Shown piece by piece: positions 1 through 27,000 of a stretch of DNA of 64,000 nucleotides (within the stretch, counting starts at the first letter, position 1; every line of letters starts with the position of its first letter). This DNA comes from Mermis nigrescens (taxonomy: Eukaryota; Nematoda; Enoplea; Mermithida; Mermithidae): positions 15,751,877-15,815,876 of the forward strand of contig JAVLUZ010000157.1 in NCBI GenBank assembly GCA_036768485.1, in the 5' to 3' direction. A model generated the notes under the pieces. It saw nothing but the letters and a program-made list of their open reading frames with translations, ran no database searches and was not told where the DNA came from. A program made the position numbers and the translations under genes.

Positions 1-11
1 GGGGTGCTCAG

Positions 12-258
12 CACACCTGAGCGTGGGGGTATGCACCCCCATGAAACTAAAATACCCCCCCCAGAAATCGAAATACCCCCCAGAATTCAATTTTGTTTTC
101 TCGTTTTTTTCGCAATTTTTTGAAGCCAATGGATAGTGCTCGATGAGAAACGTCGGAAAATGGTGTTTTTTCACCAAACCACCATTTTTAAGGCAATTTT
201 TTGACGTTTGGAAAATCTTGCACACCCCATCCCAGAATATTCTTGCTGCCCACGTATG
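12..258 (-). mobile_element. MITE family A copy (hAT-like, 8-bp target duplication)
   Basis: Non-coding element of about 247 bp in reverse orientation. It runs from CACACCTGAGCG to CCCACGTATG and is flanked on both sides by the same 8 bp, GTGCTCAG (4-11 and 259-266). The body matches the other family A copies: a block reading ATTCTGGGGG near each end and a central block with CATCGAGCACTATCCATTGGC. An 8-bp duplication with short CAYAC.TGGGC ends is typical of non-autonomous hAT elements. It lies in the intron just upstream of the exon at 295. Confidence 0.85.
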
Positions 259-294
259 GTGCTCAGGTGTCCGGGGCGCTCAAGCATATTACAG

Positions 295-662
295 GTTAAC
301 GCGCTGCATCCCATTCCGTATCTGGAATTATCATAAACGTAAATTTAGTCAAGATAGCAGGAATCAAAGGTGAAGCGTTAGCGCGTTCCTTTAACTGCCG
401 CTCAAGTCAGGATTCCTCCCCCCTTAGGAAAATCCTGGATCCGCCGCTGAGCTTACTCTAGTTGGGTTTCGGTTTTTACAGACCTTCCATTGACGATACG
501 ATTCGAAAAGGCAGTAAAGCGTTAAGCGAACAAGAATATCTATCCGAAAATCGTCGTTCTGCTTCAACACTAAGCAGCACTTCAACATTCGAAGAAACAA
601 CTGAAAATAAAGGAGAAGACCATGCTGCCGTAAAAAATACCGCCATTACCTTAGTAGTATAG
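295..662 (+). CDS. Last two coding exons of an unrecognised host gene (5' part outside window)
   Basis: Two exons join in frame. Exon 295-369 follows a TATTACAG acceptor and ends AG before GTGAAG. A 112-bp intron (370-481) ends TTTTTACAG, and the final exon 482-662 ends in TAG. The phase matches: exon end AG plus A gives Arg. The readable tail, about 84 residues, has a basic stretch (WNYHKRKFSQ), then a Ser/Thr/Glu-rich low-complexity region, ending TLVV. A basic-then-polar tail would suit a cytoplasmic C-terminus, but no membrane segment is visible in this part. AATAAA follows at 728. I do not recognise the family. The gene converges tail-to-tail with DDA1. The splice pattern is seen; its function is unknown. 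Confidence 0.6.
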
Positions 663-727
663 GATCAAGTCTATTTTAGGGAAATGTGAAATTGTGTTTG
701 TACGTACAATCTACTCGTTATTTAATT

Positions 728-733
728 AATAAA
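728..733 (+). promoter_or_regulatory. Poly(A) signal AATAAA for the gene ending at 662
   Basis: AATAAA lies 66 bp after the TAG stop at 660-662, at a normal distance for an animal 3' UTR signal, and supports the final exon call. Confidence 0.5.
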
Positions 734-1162
734 GTCAAGCCTATACTGCTGGTTTGTCGTCCTGGTTTTTGTACTATTGTATTAAAATTCGCCAGCTCGA
801 TAAAATATGAAACCGCATTGCCATATTTTATGCAGTATCGCTCGCAAAATTTTTTGGTTTGAAGATGGAATTACTTTTTATGTTATCCAGTTGACAATCA
901 GAACAGATAGGTGTATCTTACCTAACTATACCTACTTTTTAAGTTGATTAATTGCGTTTAATTATTTTTGGGCCAGGTGTGCTTGTGGAATTCTTAAGGG
1001 CCTATATCTACTTACCCCGTAGTGACCAGATGGAAATTTCATAAACTAATAAACTGAATTATAGAGGCAGGAAAAATAAAAATTGAAATAGCTATTATAG
1101 TACGAAAATCATAATTTTTAAATTATGACCCATAATTCTCCTATATTACCTTCGTTTAGAAC

Positions 1163-1392
1163 CATAGGTGGGCAGCACCGAAATTCTAGGGGGAGGGTGA
1201 AAAAATTTTCAAAGGTCAAAAAATGGTCTTAAAAGTGGTCGTATGGCGGAAAAATCACCATTTTTCGACGTTTCTCATCGGGCACTATCTAATGGCAACA
1301 AAAAATCGCTAAAAAAGCAAAAAAATTTCAAAGTTTGAATTCTGGGGGGGTATTTCAACTTCTGGGGGAGTTTACCCCCACGCCCATGTGTG
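1163..1392 (+). mobile_element. MITE family A copy
   Basis: Runs from CATAGGTGGGCAGC to CGCCCATGTGTG. It is flanked by TTTAGAAC (1155-1162) and CTTAGAAC (1393-1400), a 7/8 matching duplication. It sits between the end of the 295-662 gene and the end of DDA1. Apart from this copy and the two elements at 2115 and 2390, I see nothing in 734-2839. Confidence 0.8.
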
Positions 1393-2114
1393 CTTAGAAC
1401 CCCTTTTTTGTAGCCAATAGTACAAAATTTCGAACTTGCCTTTTTGTACTTTTAATCCAAGTATGTACGCATATATGTAGGTACTTTCCGTCTCATTTGA
1501 ATTTTCAATGAAATTGTCCTACATCTATGTACATAAAGTGCAATATTAGCATTTATAATTTGATTGTTGGACAAAAACAGCGCTATTTTGAATCATTCGC
1601 TGAATAGAGCTCAATCTGCTCTATTCATTGCCGGGAAGCTTAACGTTGATGCATGAAATGTAAAAGGGCTTTTGCCGTAATCTGAGGGTTTTTAAACCTC
1701 CGCCGCCACGCGTGGTCTAGAAAATAATTGGACGTGCGGGGGTTTACACCCACAATCCAAACAATCGTACTTTTTTCACAATAGTACCTGATCAGCATTC
1801 TCAATATTTGCTTGCTGTCAATCTACGGAATATGCGGCTTGTGAAAGGCAAGCAGACAAACTTAAAACTTATCTGCCTACTTCAAAGTTTATGTACAATT
1901 TTTTACCATTTCCATGTCTGCATTTTCAAGTTTTCTTTCAAAATAAGCACAAAAAGCGATCGTTCCAGCTGAATAGCGGGCAAACATGAAAAAATATTCA
2001 AGAAACGCTTCACAACTTCATTTAAATTCTTCAGTCACGCTTTACAAAAGCTACCGGGTTTTGTAGGGACATGAATACAATTGTGGTGTCTGTAATTACT
2101 GTAATAAAAACATC

Positions 2115-2281
2115 GTCTGTTTCACACAAGTTTGGGCATAAATTTTAAAAACTATGCCAAACAATAAGCCGACAGATGCGATTACAGCATAGATTTGATA
2201 TGTAATTATCGTAATTCGTCGGCTTATTAAAAAAATTAAAAAAATTCATAAAATTAATGCCCAAACTTATATAAAACAGAC
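2115..2281. mobile_element. MITE family F copy (GTCTGTTTCAC ends)
   Basis: The inverted ends are about 30 bp: GTCTGTTTCACACAAGTTTG on the left and its imperfect complement ending AAACAGAC on the right. An inner stem is formed by AATAAGCCGACAGATGC and its partner at 2215-2228, so the whole element can fold. Related copies are at 3438-3669 and 62810-62970, and a terminal piece touches the right end of the window. Confidence 0.7.
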
Positions 2282-2389
2282 TAAAGTAAAAGCTTAAAAA
2301 ACTCGTTCCGCTGTTTACTAAGGTAACGACGTAACAGGTGATACTTTACAACTAGGCAAACAAATGATATAATATAAAAATCGGTCTAC

Positions 2390-2732
2390 GACGTTTTGGC
2401 GCCAGCAAGTTATAAATTATTCTAATTAAATCAATTTTTGAGCAATTTTCAAATACATTATATATTCAGAAAGCAGGTTCTACAAGCTACAAAATAGCAC
2501 ATTGTTCTTTTCGATTCAATAAGTATTCATTTCTGTACGACTGAAAAACTGTAGAAAATAGAGCGTATTTTTAGATGCATTTAATTATCTCACTAAATTC
2601 AAAGATATTCTAAAAGTAATTTATACCATCACGTAGAGAATTGAATGGGCTTTCAGAATCTGTATCATACTTCAATAATAAATGAAATATAAATAATTAA
2701 TAATATTACAAAGAGTGAGGCGCCAAAACGTC
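2390..2732. repeat. Possible MITE bounded by GACGTTTTGGCGCC inverted repeats
   Basis: GACGTTTTGGCGCC at 2390-2403 is repeated exactly inverted at 2719-2732, with about 315 bp of AT-rich non-coding DNA between them. No flanking duplication could be fixed and no other copy is seen here, so the element call is tentative. Confidence 0.4.
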
Positions 2733-2839
2733 CCATTCCGTATAAAAATAATTGATAAACACGGACTTCAGATGACTACAGTCACTGTTCGCCTTTCGAA
2801 CAAAGCAAACAGTAAATGAGATTAAATAGAAAAACTGAA

Positions 2840-7599
<4,760 letters not shown>

Positions 7600-8492
7600 G
7601 ATGCAAAGCGATCAGCTCTGATGCGCAGCATATACACCGTAAATCTAATCGTTTTGGAGACTGTCACTTTCACGATGGGTAATCTAACAAGTGCATTTAG
7701 CTATCAACAGAACCAGTACTAACCTAAAAATATTAATAAAGTAGGTATCTATCTACTAAATATAAGTATACTGTAAATACTTTGATGATGGTGTCTATCG
7801 TCAAACATGAGTTTGGACACATTGATTTATGAAGAAGCACTAAGGTATTTTAAGGAACGTCTTTCAGTGAGTTCGGTGAAGGAAGTATGGGCCTCAAGAT
7901 GTCTGCTAAGCGCTACATAATAGCTCACGGTTTAAAATTTAAAATAGAGAGCATCGTTAGAAGTTTCAAAGCGATGAAAAGGATTAGGTTAATTATTATA
8001 CATGTAAAATGTGAGGATGGGGATGCCTACCCTAAGTCAAGCAACCCAACCCCAGCCCAAAAATTGAATCTTTTCATCTCATTTAGGAAAAAACCTGTTT
8101 TTGACAAGAGACCATTCACCACCCCTGAAAAATCACCGAATACCTCCTCACACAAAATTTTTGAATTGTTAGGCCTCCTTTTAACCAATATACGCACATA
8201 AACTTCTTTCAAGTACAACGTAAGACAGTCGACCGACAATTAAATAATTTAGGGTAACCGGATTTTGAGTCATCGATAGATGGATGCATACTTGCTCTAT
8301 TAATTCATTAATTCAACTATGTACAATAAGAAAATGTAAAAATACAAATATCGCTGCCTTGTTTTCATCGCTTCTATTGATTCTCAATTTCAAATAAATA
8401 CTATAAGACCCAGATACCCCTGTCGAAATCAATGAAAATAAGACATTTAAGTAGACAATCGAAGAATGAAACGAGAAACAAGCGTATAAGTT
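7600..8492. other. Intergenic: DDA1 upstream region / CIAPIN1 downstream region
   Basis: This gap of roughly 0.9 kb must contain the DDA1 promoter. I see no clear TATA box or other motif I could defend. 7880-8170 resembles a worn dispersed repeat, and its open frames are not supported as genes. Confidence 0.4.
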
Positions 8493-8498
8493 TTTATT
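8493..8498 (-). promoter_or_regulatory. Poly(A) signal for CIAPIN1
   Basis: On the minus strand this reads AATAAA, about 55 bp after the CIAPIN1 stop codon at 8553-8555, a suitable position for the 3' end of that transcript. Confidence 0.6.
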
Positions 8499-8552
8499 GC
8501 CAATCAATTAAAAATTACAGAAAGCATGAATATCAATGGAAAAAAGCAAAGG

Positions 8553-18208
<9,656 letters not shown>

Positions 18209-18515
18209 GCTTCTTAGTGAAATTCGTTCGATTCAGCTAAATTCGAGCTAGAAGATGAAAACATCAGTATTTAATGATATTTACAGGAACAAGCTCGGCA
18301 ATCAAATTATTAGTATAGGTATTCAATTCATGCATAAAATTATTTATGTAATTAGCATCTCAGTATCAATATTATACGCAATCGCATTATACTTTAATGA
18401 ATCAAGACACACAAGAGCATGGGGGCGTGAAGAGGTATTACCACCTGAACTATTAAGAACTGATAGTTAAACAGCCATTTTGGCCTAAAAAGCATCGCAA
18501 TATAGCACGGTTTTT

Positions 18516-18946
18516 TTAGTATTCGGCAAAGATTTTTCCCGTTGTACAAAGACTTTTCGGGACCGTCTTTGTACATGTACGAAGATTTTTGCGAAGACAT
18601 AAATTACAAAAAAGGTCTAAAATTTGCAGAAATTTTCGGGAAATGAGTAATTGTGCGTCATATATACCTTTATGATGGCAGAAGTTGCATTTGGAAAAGA
18701 AAAAGGTCAAATTTTTCGGCGTGCCATTTTAGGACGATTCTCAGTTATTTTTGACTTTTAAAACCCATAAATTCGCTAAAATACACTACCAAAGGTTGAA
18801 CAACTCTGTTTTAACCACAATAAAATCGCTACCGTACCATATTACAGTACCCAAAAATTTGTCTGTGCAAAATGTACAAAGACTTCTAGGGACCATCTTT
18901 GTACATGTACAAACGGACCTTGTACAAAAAAGACATTGCCATATAA
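18516..18946 (+). repeat. Family D repeat copy
   Basis: Begins TATTCGGCAAAGATTTTTCCCG and ends GGACCTTGTACAAAAAAGACA. It lies about 300 bp upstream of the CIAPIN1 start codon (18208). It has the same two GTACAAAG-type hairpins as the copy at 24157. Confidence 0.75.
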
Positions 18947-18964
18947 CCTTTTTTAAGGTCATAA

Positions 18965-19255
18965 AATGAGCTAGCCTTTTGGGGCTCAGAAAACTAGCCA
19001 TATAGACTTTCTTGGATCAAGAAACATTCCATGTGAGCTAGGAAATGCTACGTAGTTGTATTTTTCTGAGTTTCGAAAGGATGTACAGCTATTTTTTGAC
19101 TCCATAAAGGGCTAAATAGCTATTTTTAGTTAAAAAAAGCTATATAGCTATGTTTGTGAGTCCAAAAGGGCTAAATAGCCAGTTTTCTGAGCCCAAAAAG
19201 GCTATATAGCTAATTTTCTGAGCCTAAAAGGACTATAGAGCCGTTTCTACGAAGC
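18965..19255. repeat. Short tandem repeat of GGCTATATAGC-type units
   Basis: About six irregular units of roughly 40 bp built on TGAGCCCAAAAAGGCTATATAGCT. The core AGCTATATAGCC is itself nearly palindromic. Intergenic, upstream of CIAPIN1. Confidence 0.6.
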
Positions 19256-21036
19256 ACTTAGCCAACTAGCAATTTTCGGTTTCCACTCCCTCCCTGAAAG
19301 TTTGACCTTGCGTACCTATGCATCAATATATAAGAATAAACAGTAATAAAAGAAAAATAAAGAGCACTAGATGAGAAAATAAACAAAAGAATAGAACAAA
19401 TAATCATTGAATATACGCTATAGGCATCAAAAAGTAAACGACGCAGTCATGGATTTTATGATGCATAACATTAGTGGACGTGGACCAATACAAAATTAAT
19501 ATAGTTTATTCGGCGCGAAGCGCCCAAAGTTGATAAGTTTTATACAAGGTAGTGACCGGTAAAAATACTTTATATGGCGTATAAGCTTGTCATACCCTAG
19601 CATAAATTAATAGAAACTGAACGAACCTTGAACCTTTTAAACTTTGTTGCCTAGAAATAAATATACGATTTTTCTCGCGATCTAAAATTTTCACTTGTTT
19701 CAATTTTCACTCAAATGCCAGTCATGGATTACACATATAACGAAACAAATTTGCATATTACGTGTTACAATTAAAATCGTGATCCTTATTCAGTAATTCA
19801 AGCCGTATCCATTTTGTTTCAAGCGAAGCTCTCTAAACTACCGGAAAAACCGATATCATTTACCCAATCGGCCTTATAGCCGATTGGGTACTAAAGCCAA
19901 TCATGAAATCCCTGGTGCCTAATCGCTCCGGAAATGATTTTGTTTAGCGACGAAAGTCTATATCAGTGAATTGAGATGAAACTTTTCGCATCAAGCAATA
20001 ATGCAAATCCACCAGTAGAATGAAATCAAAACGAAAAATGCTTTCACGACCAATAATAAATATAATTTGTGACAAAGTGGATATACGACTTTCACAAGAT
20101 GACAAAGCTGTTGGAAATATTTTATTAAAGCCTGGGTTCTGGCTAATATCACAGCGAGAATGAATAATAAATAATACATGGAATGCAAGGACACGACAAA
20201 CTTCTTTCGCTCGAAATTTAGAAGCGATCGAAAATACTTAGAAGGATACAAGCGGCAGAGCATCAAAATTTTCATTAAAAAAATACAAGAAAGGTGAAAA
20301 ATTCGATTATTGAGAAAGTTTTGGACAGAAAAAATTTAAAATCAGAATTCAGAAACCTCAAGTCTTCGCAACAAACGGCATAAAGAAACGACTGCCAATC
20401 AATCATTAGCGGGTCTGCATACTTCTATTACCATCATCAGCAAAAACTATATCAAAATGGCATCATAAAACGATTGGACGATTGACTCTCGAAGCATGTT
20501 TAGGAATTTACCGCAATTGTTTTATACACCATATTTCATTATGTTATGTGATAATGTACACATATTTAAATTTAAACCCACAACTAAGGTACATAGCTAG
20601 TCGAATAATATCAGGAAATAAGCTTAGGGATTATTGCACAATCTAAGACTACGCGCATGACGCAGTAAGTTTCCAGAAAATACACAAAACGGAGAACATA
20701 TTACGCACGCAAATAATAAAATTCCGTTCAGTGCGCAGACTAAAGTTTGTTTCAGAATTCACAACAGTTTTTCCATTACGATCAGTATTCACAAGGCAGA
20801 TTTTTCCTGATAGCTTTTATAAATTGGACCAGACACTCTGAATTAGGCAATTTTAATTCAGCTAACGTTTCTTATAACAAAATTTCAATATATTTTACGT
20901 TATTCTTGCATTATTTTATGTAATTGTTCTCTAAAGAATTTTTTCTATTGTTCTTACTGTAGAATATAATTACTGCACAAAGAGTATCTACTAAAAAAGA
21001 AACAAACTACAGCCGAACTAATAAAAGAACGTTTGC
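19256..21036. other. Intergenic between CIAPIN1 and the Golgi protein gene
   Basis: No supported gene. It contains a strong hairpin, ACCCAATCGGC-CTTATA-GCCGATTGGGT (about 19,862-19,889), and one isolated GGCGCGAAGCGCC-like motif near 19,511. The 94-codon minus-strand frame at 19991-20275 has a hydrophobic translation but no recognisable family or splice context. Confidence 0.4.
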
Positions 21037-24000
21037 CTAAAAATCATTGTCATTATCTTCATTAAGCTCTTTAGCCATGTTAGAATTTTGTTTCCGTTTC
21101 AGCGACCCGGGCTGCTGTATTTCATTAGCGTCTCCGTTTAAATGTTTCAAATCGTTATTCAACGTATCCTTAGAATTATTAGCATCGTCCAAAATTTCGC
21201 CGCTGCGCAATTCTTTAGCCGCGTCGATTTTATGTTTCTTCTCATTTCGAGTCAAAAGTTCGTTGAGTTTAAAGGAAGCCGGTTGGCCACTAAGAAGTAC
21301 GTTGCCAAAATTAGACTTTTTACGAAGGCCCATTTGCTGTTGTTTCTCATTTTGATTATTGGACAATAAGCTTTCTTCGTTCTTCGCTGATGGCCGATTC
21401 TTATTCATGAGATCAGGCGACTGGAGGACATTTTCTGCTAATTTAGAATCTAATGCATGTTGCGTCGATGAAACTTTGTTATCAGGAGAACTGTCAACAT
21501 GCAAGTTGTGGACATTCTTTTCTAAAACGAAAAATTAAATACTGTTTTACAGATTGAACTAGCCAGCGATGACTGTTTATACCACAGTTTCCAATTATTT
21601 TGAGTTTTTTAAAGTGCATTTTGAACAATATTTCATTTACTCTTCAAATATAATGTTAGCGTTCATTAATGCTCGAAGAGTCAGTGCGTAAAAATCAAAT
21701 GAAGATATCAATACATGCTCTTGAGGGGAGGGGATTTCAAGTCACAGACATTTTTTCACCCACCCCCCAGAATTTGCTTTGCGATTTTCCAAAAAATTTC
21801 TTCAAAATTCGTATAAAACGTACTTTTTAAGCGTCCTTAGTTATATATTTGTTCAGAAGTGTCAAATTTTTGGCGCTTCGCGCCTTCGCGCCATGTTTTG
21901 ACTATATTTTGTTCAATTTTTTTTGACTTTTTTAAATTTTTTTAGAAATTTTTTTTACGTTTTTAAGCTCTAGAAAGATAGATCATCGTCGAAACACCCA
22001 AATACGATGTTTTTGACGCGTATCCACCATTTTTGGGCCCAAAAAAGCACTTAGAAACTTCACCTCCCACAGAAATCCTATGCTGTGCATGTCCGATGAT
22101 ATCGTTGGTGGGATACTGCATAGAATTACCGGAAATCATATCTTTAGCCGCCTCGTCATCCTGTATTCCTCGATTGTAACTCTGAGAAGTCAAATCGGGA
22201 GAAAGGGTAGCTATGAGCGAGTCATTCGCGATTTTAATGCGTTTGCTATCGTTAATTCGATCAACACTTAGATTATCCTCAAACAAAGTTAACCAAGAAT
22301 ATATTAATAAAACTATACAAGTATGTCATTGCTGACTCAACTGAATATCAAGAATCGGTTCGATTCAAGAAAAATAATTATTTAAAAAAAGATCACAGAA
22401 AGAATTCTATGAGCGTTATTTATTATTGCAGGAGTCCGAGTTCACAAAAAAACTAGGCGAACAAATTTCATAAAATGATGCAAGCTAGATACCATGGAAA
22501 TGCAGATATGTAATAAAGTATCGTTAAGATTTTGACGAATTATCTAACAAACTAAAAATGGCTGCAGGCTGACATATCCAGAATATTTTCCTGCCGTCAC
22601 ATAAAAAGTCTAACGGCGATAATTAGGCTTCATTGCAGACACTGCAAGCAGTACGGAAAAAGTTAAAATAAATATTTATATGTAGAATTGCCTGCTTGCT
22701 TTAAGACATCAAATGAGATTTGAATATTAGTGCATGTTCAATACGTAGGTTGTACAGTAAAGATGCTCCTGAAACATACGTATGCACGCACATGGTCAGA
22801 CTGGCTACGGAAGGGGTAAAATTGAGAACATGTGCTTAGGGAGGAGCGAAATCTAAAATTTTCACTAAAGTAAGTTGTATTTTCTAGCTTTACATTCTTG
22901 CATTTTTATAAATTACATTACTTAAAAATACACTGATTTGGGGTCCAAATTGCTGGACACTGCCTACCTTACCTTACTTTCGAACCCTTTAGAGGAAACA
23001 TTACCCCACTCCTCACCCTTCCTTGTCCTAAAATATCTTATTTCCTACAATCAATTTTAATTTTCCATAAGAAAAATTCAATAATTTCAGCAGAATTCCA
23101 TGTTAAACACAACCATAACACGGGCAGCAGTTAAATTTTGGAGGATCTGGGAGGTGTAAAACTGGCCAAAATGCAAAAAACATGATAAAAACTCAATTCT
23201 GGGGTCTTGAAGTCTGCTGGACTTTCGGAGGGGTTTAAACCCACACGCCCACTAGTGAACATAGCTCACTGCCGACAGTTGACGGAAACGTAAAGAAAAT
23301 TGATAAAAAGACTCATGGTTTATCCATCATTTATGCAAGTAGAAGTGCAATTAAGGCATAACAAATTTTCCATTACTTCGCCATTCCTAAGACTATTTTA
23401 ATTTTGTACTATTCATCACCAATATGATGTACATATGAATCACTTACACATGCTCTGCTCACCTTACTGTCAGTAACAATGCCTTTGGGGAACAAAGCTT
23501 GAACTTGTTTCAACGTTTCTAAGCTGGAAGTAAATTTTTACTTAATTTATCAAGTATTAAACATGGGAAATATCAAACTTTACTCGAATAAAACGCATCA
23601 ATGCCCACAGCAGATGAATGCTATTGAATTATGCACATAACATTCATTGACTAAATAACGGAACATCTGCAACAATGCTGACTTATGGCCAAAAATGACA
23701 GTACAGAAATTTATGGCGCCAGCTTAGCATACATGCACATAGAGGGATCACACCTGGGCAAGAGGTTCAACCATGTTCAACCGGGTACCAGCCGGAGCAG
23801 GTTCAGTAACAGCCTGAGGGTCCACCAGTTGCACCCTATGTTTTGTACATAAACTTTTTTATGCATCTTACAAGATGAGATGCCACCAACAGTGCAGTCA
23901 AAATCGGTTGCTGGGGTCAAAAATTGGTTGCTGAGGTCCAAAAATCGGTTGCAGAGGTCTAAAAATCGATTGCTGGTGTCCAAAAAGCAGTTGCTGGGCT

Positions 24001-27000
24001 CCAAAAATCGATTGCTGGGGTCTAAAAATAAATTAATGGGGTCTAAAAATCGGTTGTTGGGATCTAAAAGTCATTTGTTGATAGATCCCTGATCCGGTTA
24101 CTGGGCTCAAAAATCGGTTGCTGGGGTCAAAATCGGGTGTGGGGTCAACACGATTTTTTTGTATTCGGCAAAGATTTTTCCCGATGTACAAAGACATTTC
24201 AGGACCGTCTTTGTACATGTACAAAGATTTTGGGGAGACAAAAACTGCGAAAAGGTGTAAAATTCTCAAAAATTTTCGGTCGCCGAATTGAGTAATTGTT
24301 TGTTCCATATATCTTTAAAATGGCAGAATTTGCATTTAGAATATAAAAATGTCAAATTTTTCGACGCTTCGCGCCGTTTTCAGACAATTTTTAATAATTT
24401 TTGGCGTCGGAAACCCAGAAATTAGCTAAAATACACTACCAAAAGTCGGAAAACCCTGTTTTACCACACTAAAATCGTCACTATACGATATTATAGTACA
24501 AAAAAATTTGCATGTACAAAACGTACAAAGACTTTTGAAGACCATCCTTGTACATGTACAAACGGACCTTGTACAAAAAAATACTAGTGGTCAACCAATT
24601 TCTGGAGCCCACCTGATTTTAAGACCGCAGCAACCGATTTTTAGACCCCAGCAACCGATTTTTGGAGACCACCAACCGATTTTTAGACCCCAGCAACCTA
24701 TTTTTGAGCATCAGCAACCGATTTAAGACCCACCAACTAATTTTAGGATCTCAGCAATCAATTTTTAGACCACAGCAACCGTTTTTGGAGCCCAGTAATC
24801 AATTTAGGACCCCATAAACCGATTTTTGGAGCCCACCACCGATTATTAGACCCCACCGAATGATTTTTGTAGCTCACCGACTGATTTAGAAACCCAGCAA
24901 CCGATTTTTAGACCACACTAACTGATTTTCGAGCCCAGCAACTAATTTAAGACCCCAGCAACCGATTTTCGGACCCCACGAACTGATTTTTGGAGCCCAC
25001 CAATTGATTTAGGACCCCAGCAACCAATTTTCAAACCACACTAACTGATTTTTTGAGCGCACCAACTGATTTAGGACCCCACAAACCGATTGTTAGACCC
25101 CCAGCAACCGATTTTTAGACCCCAGCGACCGATTTTAAGACCCTAGCAACCGATTTTTAGAATCAAGACTTGATTTTAAGACCCCAGCAAGCGATTTTTG
25201 GACCCCAGCAAGCGATTTAGGTCCCCAGCAACCGATTTTTAGAATCCAGCAACCGATTTCAGCTGCCAAGAAGTGATTTTTGGACCCAACAATCGATTTT
25301 TAGACCTAAGCAACCAATTTTTGGAGTCCAGCAACCCATTTTTGAAGCTCAACAGTCAGTTTTCAGATCCCAACAACCGATTTTTAGATCCCAGCAACCA
25401 AATCGGTTGTTGGGCACTGAAATCGGCGCATAAGTAAGTAATGCATCATTCAGAGATACTTAAGTAAGTAATGCCTAATTTAGAGATAATAATAATTCGT
25501 CAAATCATAATAAAGCACAAGATGTATTTTTGTGATCTTTTACACATCGATGTATTAAAAATACATACTTGCCTGTCCACCTGTATTATGTGTAAATGAA
25601 CAGTAATCTTCTACACATACATTACTTGTTATTGATGTTTAGGCCGCGCTGAATTTTGACAATCTTTTTCAATACAAAATTGCGTTATAGAAAGGTAAAA
25701 TTTCAAAATATTCCGGCTTTCACACCTAATTGAATTAATTTTATTACTGGTTATCATACATGGACAAATCGCACAAGTACATTCAACACGGTATCAATAG
25801 GAGCTCGGTAGGTATCAATGGGAAGACATGCCAGTATCAATGGAAAATTTTGAAATGCCATAAAAATCGAAAAAACGATGGAGATGCACAAAAATGACTC
25901 TAAAATCAGTCTTGCAATTAGAAAAAGGAATATGAATCCAGGAAAATACATGAAGACCATTTGAAAAATCATCTAACCAATCAAACAATGACCAACCAAC
26001 CAAAAGTCAACAATCCATCAAACAACCAATAATTATCCCATCAACCACTAAGCAGCCAAACAATCATTCCGTAAAAGGACAACCAACCAGATAATTGGGC
26101 AGCAGGTATCAATGAGAAGACCGGTCTTTGTCTATGTATGCTTGTTATTGATGCATAGGCCGCGCTGAATTTGGACAATTTTTGTAATGTAAAGTTGCGT
26201 TTCAGAAAGCTAAAATTTCGAATCAATTCGGCGCTAATTGATTTAGTTTTATTAATTGCGGTTGATGTTTATGCCGCGCCAAATTTTGACAATTTTTGTA
26301 ATGCAAAATTGCGTTTCAGAAAGGTAAAATTTCAGAATTTTCCGGCGCTTCGCGCCGAATTGATTTGATTTTATTACTTGTTATTGATGATTAGGCCGCG
26401 TTGAATTTGGACAATTTTCGTGCATTTCAAGCAGGATTTACGACTATTTTACGACATGAAAATGACAAACTCCTTAAAAATTTTATTTCTACACAACATA
26501 TTGCACAAAAAATAAGCATATTAAATGCGACGAATGTCGCTTCAAGATTAAACGTAAATTGTTGCTAAAACATAATTGCTATGCAAATTACCGCTTGCAC
26601 TCTTCCTTTACACTGTACTAATTTTGACACACCATTTTTAATTAAAAAATTATATCGCGAGAAATGGTGCGATTTCGCCTGAAATTATGAATTGACTTTG
26701 CATGGAAGCAAGGCTACCATGTTAAAAATTCGGCGCATAAATTTTTACACGCAGGAGTTATATGGCACCCACTTTTCTGACTTAAGCAATCAGCCGAAAA
26801 TTTGGGCTCCGGTACCAGCCGAGGCTTTAAGGCTTGCCCAGCTATGGGGGTAAGGGAGGGATTACCCCCTCCTACCCGGTGAAGGGTCAGCCAGACAGGT
26901 AATGTCCGGCGATTTCGTGCTAACAATGTGTTTTGCATCATTTTCAAGGTCAAAAAGTAGAGAAAATGTCAACGTTTTTCCGGCACTTCTCACTTTTACG

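Noticed and set aside
19991..20275. Hydrophobic 94-codon minus-strand frame upstream of CIAPIN1
   Set aside because: Hydrophobicity follows from AT-rich codons; no family match or splice context.
23880..24092. Repetitive frame with SKNRLL units
   Set aside because: Translation of the minisatellite; no start context or conservation.
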